This document shows positions 8,145 to 15,652 of a stretch of 64,000 nucleotides of DNA, piece after piece; within the stretch, counting starts at the first letter, position 1; each line of letters begins with the position of its first letter. The stretch is taken from positions 87,502 through 151,501 of the forward strand of contig NZ_JADZLT010000055.1 of the NCBI RefSeq assembly GCF_015904235.1, read 5' to 3'. Origin of the DNA: Methylobrevis albus (GTDB lineage: Bacteria; Pseudomonadota; Alphaproteobacteria; Rhizobiales; Pleomorphomonadaceae). Position numbers and translations under genes: made by a program. The notes beneath the pieces are model-generated. The model searched no databases. It was not told the DNA's origin and worked only from the letters and a program-made list of their open reading frames with translations.

Positions 8145-9416
8145 TCAGGTCAGCAGGCCGCGCATCGGCCGGACGCCGGCGCTTTCGGGGAACACCACCT
8201 CGGAGAGCAGCCGTTCGGGCACGTCGAAGAGTTCGGCAATCACGCCCTTGCAGAGCGAGCGCAGGTCGAGGGTCGGCTTCAGGTCGCGGTTCTCGAACAG
8301 GTCGGCTTCGGCGAGGCCCGGCCAGTCGGCGATGATGCGCCCGCCCTTCACCCGGCCGCCGAGCAGGAAGGCCGTGGTGCCGGTGCCGTGGTCGGTGCCG
8401 TCGGTGCCGTTCTCGCGCGCGGTGCGGCCGAATTCGGTCACGACGAGCACAGCGGTCTCGCTCCAGACCGGGCCGAGCCCGGTGCGCAGGCCATCGAGGG
8501 CGACGTCGAGGCCGGCGAGCAGCCGGGCGAGGCGGCCGGTGCCGCCGCCCTCGTTGGCATGGGTGTCCCAGCCGTCGTAGCTGATCGCGGCGATGCGCGG
8601 CCCGTCGTCGGCGGCGATCAGGCCGGCGGTCGCATTGGCGAGCTGCACGAAGGTGCGCTGGGCCCGGTCGAGCGTGGCGTCGATGGTGGTCCCTCCCGCC
8701 ATCGTCTGGGCCGCGAGCTGATCGAGGTCGGCGCCGGCGACGAGGGCGGCCTCCAGCGCCGGGTCGCGCGCGGCATAGAGCGCGGCGAGACGCTCGATCG
8801 TGTCGGCGCGGGCGGTGTCGCCCTCGGTCGGCGTCCAGGTCACGGTCGGCGCCGGGCCGCGCAGGATCAGCGGCACGGTGGCGCCGATGCCGAGGCCGCG
8901 CACCGGGGTCGCCGAGATCTGCTGGCCCCCCGCGGGCAGGATGCCGGCGAGGCGGTTGAGCCAGCCGGTGGCGAGATCGGGCCGCGGCGAGCCGTTCTCC
9001 AGCACGTCCTGGCCCTGGAAATGCGAGCGCTGGCGATAGGGCGTCGCGGCGGCGTGCACGATCAGCGCCTCGCCGCGGGCGACCATCGCGTGCAGCCGGG
9101 TCAGGCCGGGGTTGAGGCCGAAGAAGCCGTCGAGCGGCAGCACCGCGTGCTCCCCCTCCGCCTCGACGGCGATGTCGGGGCGCAGGCCCGCATAGTGCGG
9201 GTCGCCGACCGGGGGCACCGCGCCGAGCCCGTCGAGGGCGCCGCGCAGCACGATCACCACGAGGCGCGGATCGCGCGTGCCGGCGGCGCTGGCGAGCCGC
9301 GGCAGCATCACCGAGGCGGTGAGCGAGCCGACGCCGGCGAGGAACAGGCGGCGGCTCGGCTGGGCGAAGCGGCCGAAGGGGTCGTGGCCGTGCAGCATCG
9401 CGGGATCGATCGGCAT
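8145..9416 (-). CDS. DUF1501 domain-containing protein (Tat-exported)
   Basis: 423 residues. 'PSRRLFLAGVGSLTASV' is a twin-arginine signal near residue 20, so export to the periplasm is expected. The body has the DUF1501 sulfatase-like layout: 'VVIVLRGALDGLGAVPP', 'SHFQGQDVLENGSP', 'SYDGWDTHANEGG', 'VVTEFGRTARENGTDGTDHG' and 'LGGRVKGG'. It lies 19 bp downstream of the DUF1800 gene and an AGGAGAGCC precedes its ATG, so the two form an operon. The family is widespread in alphaproteobacteria and planctomycetes and its biochemical role is not established. It converges on the GT29-like gene with only 22 bp between stops. Confidence 0.9.
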   Translation of the reverse strand: MPIDPAMLHGHDPFGRFAQPSRRLFLAGVGSLTASVMLPRLASAAGTRDPRLVVIVLRGALDGLGAVPPVGDPHYAGLRPDIAVEAEGEHAVLPLDGFFGLNPGLTRLHAMVARGEALIVHAAATPYRQRSHFQGQDVLENGSPRPDLATGWLNRLAGILPAGGQQISATPVRGLGIGATVPLILRGPAPTVTWTPTEGDTARADTIERLAALYAARDPALEAALVAGADLDQLAAQTMAGGTTIDATLDRAQRTFVQLANATAGLIAADDGPRIAAISYDGWDTHANEGGGTGRLARLLAGLDVALDGLRTGLGPVWSETAVLVVTEFGRTARENGTDGTDHGTGTTAFLLGGRVKGGRIIADWPGLAEADLFENRDLKPTLDLRSLCKGVIAELFDVPERLLSEVVFPESAGVRPMRGLLT

Positions 9417-9435
9417 GGTGGCTCTCCTCGGCGCG

Positions 9436-10857
9436 TCAGCGACGCTGGAATTCGGGGCTCATCAGGAACAGCGTCATCGCCTGCGCCCGCGATCCGGCAC
9501 GGCGGATCGCGGTGCGGGTCTCGTCGGTGAGCGCGGTGCCGTAGAGGTCGTCGGCGAGCTCGATCGGCTGCTCGACGTCGGGGGCGCGAGCGATGATGCG
9601 CTCGGCGATGTCGAGGCGGTTGGTGATCGCGTCGGGCGCCAGCCAGTCGTCGCCGTCGATGGCATAGCCCTTCGGCGAGGGCGCGCCCCAGACCGGCTGG
9701 CCGAGCACCTCGAGGCTGCGGCGGGCGAACGAGACCGTGAAGTTGCTCGACGTCGCCCGCATCGCCGCGAGCATGAAGTCGATCGGCGGCCGCAGCTGGG
9801 CCGGCGGCGCGGCCCAGGCCTCGTCAGCGGCGACGAGGGTCGCGGCGACCTCGGCGAGGTCGCCGCCCGTGTCGAGGAAGCGGCGCTCGAGGCGTTCGGT
9901 GAGTGCCGCCGACGGCGTGCCAACGAAGGCGCGAACCAGCCGGTCGGCGACATTGCGGGCGGTTGCGGGATGGCGGGCGAGATCGGCGAGGATCGCCTCC
10001 GCCTGGCCGGCGCCGCCCTCCGGATAGCGCTTGCCGAGGATCACACGCGGCCCGGGCTCGTGGCGCCGCCTCTCGAAGCGGAACACGCCGACGTCGGGCT
10101 CTTTCGGATTCATGCCGAAGCTCCAGCCGGTCAGCGCCGCGGCGAGTTCGGTGACGTCCTCCTGGCCGAAGTTGCGCGGGCCGAGGGTGTGCAGTTCGAG
10201 CAGTTCGCGCGCGAAGTTCTCGTTGAGACCACGGCCGGGGCGGCGGCGGCCGAGCGCCGAGTTCGGCCCGGTCGAGGTGCGGTTGTCGAGATAGAGCAGC
10301 ATCGCGGGATGCCGGGCGACGGCGAGCAGCATGTCGCCGAAGCGCCCGAGCGCGTGCGGCCGGATCGCCTCGCGCTCATAGGCGCCGCCGAGGGCGCCGA
10401 TGAAGGACGACTTGACGGTGGAAACGGTGAAATGGTTGGTCCAGAAGCCGACGAGGCGCTCGGCAAAGCCGATCTCGACGGCGGCGGCGCGATCGAGCCG
10501 GGCGCGGACCTCGGTCTCGTAGGCGAGCCCGATCGGGCTCATGCCCTTGATCGCCGCCGCAAGTTCGGGCGTGAGCGACGCCATCCCGGCCTCGGACGAG
10601 CCCGCCGCGGCGGCGGCGATGTTCCGCGCCCGTACCGCCTGGCGCCGCAGGGTGACTTCGGCGATCACGTCGGGCAAGGACAGGATCGAGTCGACGTCGA
10701 GGGCGGCGGCGCCGGGACGGGCGATCTCCGCCGCCACCATTCCGCGCGGGTCGGCCTCGGCCATGGCGCGCTGGCCCGGCTTTGGGCCGAGCCCGAAGCG
10801 CGTCAGCGCGATGAGGCCGCCCCGGCCCGCCGCGTCCTGCGAAATGTCGGTCGCCAA
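9436..10857 (-). CDS. DUF1800 domain-containing protein
   Basis: 473 residues. Typical DUF1800 signatures: 'LTRFGLGPKPGQR' near the N-terminus, 'ERLVGFWTNHFTVS', 'MLLYLDNRTSTGPN', 'LNENFARELLELHTLG', 'ALTGWSFGM' and a C-terminal 'LMSPEFQRR'. The start used is TTG at 10857, with GAGGAC about 9 nt upstream; a downstream start would cut into conserved sequence. No clear signal peptide is visible. It is the first gene of a two-gene operon with the DUF1501 protein, an association seen in many genomes. Function unknown; cell-surface or oxidative roles have been suggested for such pairs but nothing here tests that. Confidence 0.9.
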   Translation of the reverse strand: MATDISQDAAGRGGLIALTRFGLGPKPGQRAMAEADPRGMVAAEIARPGAAALDVDSILSLPDVIAEVTLRRQAVRARNIAAAAAGSSEAGMASLTPELAAAIKGMSPIGLAYETEVRARLDRAAAVEIGFAERLVGFWTNHFTVSTVKSSFIGALGGAYEREAIRPHALGRFGDMLLAVARHPAMLLYLDNRTSTGPNSALGRRRPGRGLNENFARELLELHTLGPRNFGQEDVTELAAALTGWSFGMNPKEPDVGVFRFERRRHEPGPRVILGKRYPEGGAGQAEAILADLARHPATARNVADRLVRAFVGTPSAALTERLERRFLDTGGDLAEVAATLVAADEAWAAPPAQLRPPIDFMLAAMRATSSNFTVSFARRSLEVLGQPVWGAPSPKGYAIDGDDWLAPDAITNRLDIAERIIARAPDVEQPIELADDLYGTALTDETRTAIRRAGSRAQAMTLFLMSPEFQRR

Positions 10858-11243
10858 AGTGGTTCGTCCTCGGGATGGATCATCGGCGGAAACGCCGCTT
10901 CATCCCCGACAGAGCACGCAACTGGTCCATTTCTATGGCGAGGCTCTGTGGCGATGCGGCGCTGCCGCGCCGAAACTCCGCGGCGTTCCGCGGCGGTCGG
11001 CGAAGGCCGGAGGATGCAGGCCGGCCCCTCCGGAAATGCATGTTGCAACGCACAATGAGGGATCTATAGTTTTCCGGATGCGGCCCGATCCGCCGGAGAA
11101 GCCCCCGCCCGCCGGCGCGCCGTGACGGGCAGCGGGCCATTCGACAGGGCCACAGTTGTGTGATCCCCGCCGGGCTTGGTAGGGATGCGAGGCGCCGGGT
11201 CCGCGGCGTCCGGATCGGCGACCGGTCCGCATCGGAGCAAGGC
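10858..11243. other. Gene-free divergent promoter region before the polysaccharide locus
   Basis: 386 bp between the leftward DUF1800 gene and the rightward gene at 11244. No coding frame is convincing. It contains one good sigma70-like promoter (11043-11070, listed separately), a GC-rich stretch with short self-complementary runs (10978-11030, for example CCGCGGCG/CGCCGCGG-type repeats), and the RBS of the downstream gene. Confidence 0.6.
11043..11070 (+). promoter_or_regulatory. Candidate sigma70 promoter for gene at 11244
   Basis: TTGCAA at 11043-11048 and TATAGT at 11065-11070 are separated by 16 bp, close to the consensus. The locally AT-rich stretch stands out in a GC-rich intergenic region. 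Transcription would start near 11077 and give a leader of about 165 nt before the ATG at 11244. Confidence 0.45.
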
Positions 11244-12326
11244 ATGCTGGCGAATGAGTGGAACGGCCGCAAGGTCTGCTTCACGTCCGACATCTACAAG
11301 GTCGACGATCGCGAGCGGCTGCGGCTGCCCAATCCGCACGCCCTCAACGTCGAGTGGATCGCCAGCCTGTTCGCGCCGGTGTTCGCCGAGATCACCGGGG
11401 CGGCCGCCGAGACCGTCCTCGCCGACGACTATCCGGCACCGACGGCGCGGCTCGCCGCCTATCGCCGGCTCGGCCTCGAGTTCTCCACCGACGGTTGGGC
11501 GCGGTTGCATGCCGGGATCGACGATGCCTGGCTCTGCGAGCGCATCGGCGACCTCTTCGCCGGCAGCCTCGTCGTCGGCTTCGAGACCCCGCCCTATCTC
11601 GCCCGCATCCTGCGCGCCCAAGGCATCCCGCTGATCGACACCACGATCCACCCGGTGCGGTTCATGCCGGATTACGTGTTCGGCATGCGCTCCAACGTCC
11701 CCGATCTCCATGCCCGCCTCGGCGCCTTCGCGATGGCGGACGAGGCGATTCGCGACGAGGCACGCCTGTCGCGGGCCCGGTCCATCCGCGCCTTCCGGCG
11801 CGGCTGGCCGGAGGCTGGGGCCGCGGTGTTCTTCGGGCAGATCGCGGTCGACAGTTCGCTGATCGTCGACGGCCGGATGGCCGGGCTCGCCGACGTCACC
11901 CGGGCGCTCGCCGACCTGCGCGACACCTATCCGCACGTCTATTACCGGCCGCATCCGCACATCGAGCGGCGCCGCGCGGTCGAGGCCGCCGTCGCCGAGG
12001 TCGGGGGCATCACCTGGACCGAGGCCGCGGCCTACGACCTTCTCGCGGTCCCGACGGTCGCCGCCGTGGCGAGCCTCTCGTCGAGCGTGCTGCACGAGGC
12101 GCGCTATTTCGGCGTGCCGGCCCGGCGCGTGCTCGCCAACCGGGATCCCGCGCTCGACGGCGACACAGGGACCGGCCTGCCGGCCTTCCTGCCCATGCAT
12201 CCCGACATCCTCGGCATCGCCGCCTGGCGCCATGTGCTCGGCGCCGCGCCGGCGCCAGCTCCGGGCGGCCGCCGCCTGCAGGACGGGGCGCTCAGGACGT
12301 CGATCAACATGACCTGGGGGCGCTGA
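11244..12326 (+). CDS. Putative GT-B-fold glycosyltransferase of the polysaccharide locus (family not recognised)
   Basis: 360 residues. The ATG at 11244 has GGAGCAAGG immediately upstream. No family could be named with certainty. Features suggesting a capsule-type GT-B enzyme are 'VYYRPHPHIERRR' (the xRPHP/YKxHP motif found before the nucleotide-binding half of KpsC/KpsS-like and related transferases) and the later 'VASLSSSVLHEARYFGVPA' (the S-S-x-L-x-E-A element of the same folds). The N-terminal half has 'GFETPPYLARILRAQGIPLIDTTIHP'. No signal or membrane segment. It is followed 2 bp later by a TPR gene and then by the Kdo genes, which supports a surface-polysaccharide role. Confidence 0.55.
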   Translation: MLANEWNGRKVCFTSDIYKVDDRERLRLPNPHALNVEWIASLFAPVFAEITGAAAETVLADDYPAPTARLAAYRRLGLEFSTDGWARLHAGIDDAWLCERIGDLFAGSLVVGFETPPYLARILRAQGIPLIDTTIHPVRFMPDYVFGMRSNVPDLHARLGAFAMADEAIRDEARLSRARSIRAFRRGWPEAGAAVFFGQIAVDSSLIVDGRMAGLADVTRALADLRDTYPHVYYRPHPHIERRRAVEAAVAEVGGITWTEAAAYDLLAVPTVAAVASLSSSVLHEARYFGVPARRVLANRDPALDGDTGTGLPAFLPMHPDILGIAAWRHVLGAAPAPAPGGRRLQDGALRTSINMTWGR

Positions 12327-12328
12327 CG

Positions 12329-12706
12329 ATGGCCGATTTCGACAGCCTCGTCGCCGAAGCCGACGGTGCGCGCGACCGCGGCGACTGGACCACCGCCGCC
12401 GCCGGCTACCGGGCGGCGCTGGCGCTCGATGCCGGTGCCGGGCCGATCTGGGTCCAGCTCGGTCACATGCTGAAGGAGGCCGGCCACTTCGAGGCGGCCG
12501 GCAAGGCGTATCGGGAGGCGCTGGAGCGGATGCCGCTCGACGCCGACCTGCACCTGCAGATGGGCCACTTCCTGCGCCGGATCGGGCGCCGCCGCGACGC
12601 GGCCGCCTACTACGAGCAGGCGACGGCGCTCGACCCGGGTCTGGGCGAGGCGGCGAGGCATTTTGCCGAACTCGTCGATGAACTCGTTGGCGAGGCGAAC
12701 AGATGA
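12329..12706 (+). CDS. Small tetratricopeptide-repeat protein
   Basis: 125 residues, starting 2 bp after the stop of the preceding gene, so the two are translated from one message. Almost the whole protein is TPR: helices around 'GDWTTAAAGYRAALALDAGAG', 'GHFEAAGKAYREALERMPLD' and 'GRRRDAAAYYEQATALDPGLG' (each a standard TPR consensus with small residues at positions 8, 20 and 27). No signal peptide. It is probably a scaffold or partner for the glycosyltransferase upstream; some bacterial glycosyltransferases are fused to such repeats. Function otherwise unknown. Confidence 0.75.
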   Translation: MADFDSLVAEADGARDRGDWTTAAAGYRAALALDAGAGPIWVQLGHMLKEAGHFEAAGKAYREALERMPLDADLHLQMGHFLRRIGRRRDAAAYYEQATALDPGLGEAARHFAELVDELVGEANR

Positions 12707-12895
12707 ATCGGGGCTTCTCGCAACCGCGAAATTCGTCCTTGACGAGGCGGGTGCGAAATCCGAGTGTGTGCCGGTTTTAGAAGGGGCGCGCGTGCGTTGA
12801 TCGCTCGCGAATATTGCCGCACATGCCGTCATGATTAGGCGCAATTGTAAGTATCGCGCTTTGCTAAAGTATTTGGGCCGGGGCGGCGGCCATTC

Positions 12896-13897
12896 ATGGA
12901 AGGACGGGTGGGACGAATGGAGACTGATATGATACGCGAGTCGCTTGCTCGCTCCCTCGACACCGAGAGCGCGGGACTTCGTGAGCTGGTCGAGAAATTC
13001 AACACTGACGAAAACTTCGCTTCCAGCCTCATCGCCGCCGTCGAACTGATCTCCAGCCGCAGCGGCCGGGTCATTCTTTCGGGCGTCGGCAAGAGCGGTC
13101 ACATCGGGCGCAAGATCGCCGCGACCCTCGCCTCGACCGGCACGCCGGCCTACTTCGTCCACCCGACCGAGGCGAGCCACGGCGACCTCGGCATGATCGG
13201 GCCCGACGACGTCATCATCTGCCTGTCCTGGTCGGGTGAAACCGCCGAACTCGCCGCCGTCCTCACCTATGCCAAGCGCTTCCGCGTCGCGCTGATCGCG
13301 CTGTGCTCCAACGCCAACAGCACGCTCGGCCGCAACGCCACCGTGGCGCTGGCGCTGCCGAAGGCGCGCGAAGCGTGCCCGCACGGCCTCGCGCCGACGA
13401 CATCGACGATCCTGCAACTCGCCATCGGCGACGCGCTGGCGATCGCGCTGCTCGAAAGCCGCGGCTTCTCGGCCAACGACTTCAAGGTCTACCACCCGGG
13501 CGGCAAGCTCGGCTCGCAGCTGCGCCTCGTCGGCGAACTGTCGCACGGCCCCGAGCGCATCCCGCTGCTCACCGTCGGCACGCCGATGAGCGAGGCCGTC
13601 GTGATGATGTCGTCGAAGGGCTTCGGCGTCGTCGGCATCGTCGAGAAGGACGGCACGCTCGCGGGCATCATCACCGACGGCGACTTGCGCCGCCACATGA
13701 GCCCCGACCTGCTGGCCCAGCCGGTGGAACTCGTCATGTCGGCGAGGCCGCGCACGGTGAAGCCCGACATGATCGCCAGCGCCGCGCTGGAAATGATGGA
13801 GTCGCAGAAGATCACGACGCTGTTCGTGGTCGGCGACAACGGCGTTCCCGTCGGCATCCTCCACATCCTCGACCTCCTTCGCGCCGGTGTCGCATGA
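12896..13897 (+). CDS. kpsF: Arabinose-5-phosphate isomerase (KdsD/KpsF)
   Basis: 333 residues (alternative starts at 12917 or 12929 give 326 or 322). SIS sugar-isomerase domain in the first 190 residues: 'SGVGKSGHIGRKIAATLAS', 'PTEASHGDLGMI', 'SWSGETAEL', 'PHGLAPTTSTILQLAIGDAL'. Two CBS motifs fill the C-terminus ('VGTPMSEAVVMM' to 'TDGDLRRH', then 'VMSARPRTVKPDM' to 'HILDLL'). It interconverts ribulose-5-P and arabinose-5-P, the first step to CMP-Kdo. It overlaps kdsB by 4 bp (ATGA). Because it sits with kdsB, kdsA and a kpsC-like gene, it is likelier the capsule-dedicated KpsF than a housekeeping KdsD, but sequence alone does not decide. Confidence 0.93.
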   Translation: MEGRVGRMETDMIRESLARSLDTESAGLRELVEKFNTDENFASSLIAAVELISSRSGRVILSGVGKSGHIGRKIAATLASTGTPAYFVHPTEASHGDLGMIGPDDVIICLSWSGETAELAAVLTYAKRFRVALIALCSNANSTLGRNATVALALPKAREACPHGLAPTTSTILQLAIGDALAIALLESRGFSANDFKVYHPGGKLGSQLRLVGELSHGPERIPLLTVGTPMSEAVVMMSSKGFGVVGIVEKDGTLAGIITDGDLRRHMSPDLLAQPVELVMSARPRTVKPDMIASAALEMMESQKITTLFVVGDNGVPVGILHILDLLRAGVA

Positions 13898-14697
13898 GCC
13901 GCATTGCCATCATCATTCCTGCCCGCTACGCCTCGACCCGCTATCCGGCCAAGCCCCTCGCGCTGCTGCGCGGGGCCTCCGGCACGGCGCGCACGCTGCT
14001 CGCCCGGTCGATCGCCGCGGCGCGGGCCGCCGACCTCGGCGCCGACATCTATGTCGCGACCGATGACGAGCGGATCGCCGCCGAGGCCGAGAACTGCGAT
14101 ACCGCGGTGATCATGACCGACGCCGCCTGCCGCAACGGCACCGAGCGCGTGGCGCAGGCCGTCGAGCGGGCCGGGCTGGACGCCGAAGTGGTGATCAACC
14201 TGCAGGGCGACGCGCCGCTGACGCCGCCGCACTTCGTCACCGCGCTCGCCGCGGCGATGGACGCCGATCCGTCGGTGGGCGTTGCGACGCCGGTGCTGCG
14301 CTGCGACAAGGAAGCGCTCGAGAACTTCCTCGAGGACCGCCGCAACGGCCGCGTCGGCGCGACCACGGTGGTCGTCGCGAACACCGGCGACGCGCTCTAC
14401 TTCTCCAAGGAAGTGCTGCCGTTCACCAACGGACGCAGCGAAGTCGACGGCATCGTGCCGGTATTCCACCATGTCGGCCTCTACGCCTACCGCCGCTCGG
14501 CGCTGGCCGCCTATGGCGGGTTCGCCCAGGGCCCGCTCGAGACGCTCGAGGGGCTGGAGCAGCTGCGCTTCCTCGAGAACGGCCATCCGGTCAAGGCCGT
14601 CGAGGTCGAGGCGCGCGGCGGGGCGTTCTGGGAGCTGAACAACCCGACCGACGTGCCGCTGATCGAAGGCTATCTCGCCAAGCTGGGCATCGACTGA
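13894..14697 (+). CDS. kdsB: 3-deoxy-manno-octulosonate cytidylyltransferase (CMP-Kdo synthetase)
   Basis: 267 residues. Motifs: 'IIPARYASTRYPAKPL' (nucleotide binding), 'YVATDDERI', 'TERVAQAVE', 'VVINLQGDAPLTPP' (metal-binding Asp), 'HHVGLYAYRRSALAAY' and 'TLEGLEQLRFLENG'. The 'GRVGATTVVVAN' loop and 'GDAPLTPP' instead of the usual 'GDEPLI.P' are mild variants compared with housekeeping KdsB. The enzyme activates Kdo with CTP to CMP-Kdo, the donor for Kdo transferases such as KpsC. Start ATG overlaps the kpsF stop (ATGA), so translation is coupled; kdsA follows after 56 bp. Confidence 0.92.
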   Translation: MSRIAIIIPARYASTRYPAKPLALLRGASGTARTLLARSIAAARAADLGADIYVATDDERIAAEAENCDTAVIMTDAACRNGTERVAQAVERAGLDAEVVINLQGDAPLTPPHFVTALAAAMDADPSVGVATPVLRCDKEALENFLEDRRNGRVGATTVVVANTGDALYFSKEVLPFTNGRSEVDGIVPVFHHVGLYAYRRSALAAYGGFAQGPLETLEGLEQLRFLENGHPVKAVEVEARGGAFWELNNPTDVPLIEGYLAKLGID

Positions 14698-14753
14698 TCG
14701 TCCAGGACCATTGACTGCCCGCGCCGGGCGCGGGTCCCACGAGGATTTTTCGC

Positions 14754-15605
14754 ATGACTGTCGAACCCAAGGTCGTGAAGGCTCGCGACGTCCAGTTTTC
14801 CAACGCGCTGCCGTTCGTCTTCATCTCCGGCCCGTGCCAGATCGAAAGCCGCGAGCACGCGTTCAAGATCGCGTCCTTCCTGAAGGCCGCCACCGACAAG
14901 GCCGGCATCCCCTTCATCTTCAAGGGCTCCTACGACAAGGCCAACCGCACCTCGCTGTCGGGCCAGCGCGGCATCGGCATCGACGAGGGCCTCAAGGTGC
15001 TCGGCGAAGTGCGTGACGAGTTCGGCTGCCCGGTGCTCACCGACATCCACGACATCGAGCAGACCCGGATCGCGGCGAAGGTCGTCGACATCATCCAGAT
15101 CCCGGCGTTCCTCAGCCGCCAGACCGACCTGCTGCTCGCCGCCGGCGAGACCGGCGCCGTGATCAACGTCAAGAAGGGCCAGTTCCTCGCGCCCTGGGAC
15201 ATGGCGAACGTCGCGAGCAAGATCGCCTCGACGAGCAACGAGAACATCCTGCTCTGCGATCGCGGCACCTCGTTCGGCTACAACACGCTGGTGAGCGACT
15301 TCCGCGGCCTGCCGATCATGTCGCAGACCGGCTATCCGGTGGTGTTCGACGCCACCCACTCCGTGCAGGAGCCGGGCGGGCGCGGCGGATCCTCGGGCGG
15401 CAAGCGCGACTATGCGACGGCGCTCGCCCGCGCGGCGCTGGCCGTCGGCGCCGCGGCGATCTTCGCCGAAGCGCATGACGACCCGGACAACGCGCCGTCC
15501 GACGGTCCCAACATGCTGCCGCTCGAGTGGGTCGAGCCGTTCCTCGCCGACCTCAAGGCGATCGACGAGGTCGCGAAGAGCCGCAAGACGGGCTATGGTT
15601 TCTGA
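14754..15605 (+). CDS. kdsA: 3-deoxy-8-phosphooctulonate synthase (Kdo-8-P synthase)
   Basis: 283 residues, the normal length. Conserved elements: 'FISGPCQIESREHAFKIA', 'FKGSYDKANRTS', 'GLKVLGEVRDEFGCPVLTDIHD', 'VVDIIQIPAFLSRQTDLL', 'VKKGQFLAPWDM', 'LCDRGTSFGYNTLVSD', 'DATHSVQEPGG' and 'EAHDDPDNAPSDGPNMLPL'. It condenses arabinose-5-P with phosphoenolpyruvate. Like KdsA of many bacteria it has Cys in 'GPCQIES', suggestive of the metal-dependent class where Cys, His, Glu and Asp ligands occur. It lies between kdsB and the kpsC-like gene, 47 bp before the latter. Confidence 0.95.
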   Translation: MTVEPKVVKARDVQFSNALPFVFISGPCQIESREHAFKIASFLKAATDKAGIPFIFKGSYDKANRTSLSGQRGIGIDEGLKVLGEVRDEFGCPVLTDIHDIEQTRIAAKVVDIIQIPAFLSRQTDLLLAAGETGAVINVKKGQFLAPWDMANVASKIASTSNENILLCDRGTSFGYNTLVSDFRGLPIMSQTGYPVVFDATHSVQEPGGRGGSSGGKRDYATALARAALAVGAAAIFAEAHDDPDNAPSDGPNMLPLEWVEPFLADLKAIDEVAKSRKTGYGF

Positions 15606-15652
15606 TCACCGCTCGTGAGCGGACAGCTCGGAACTACGACGGGGAAAATCGT

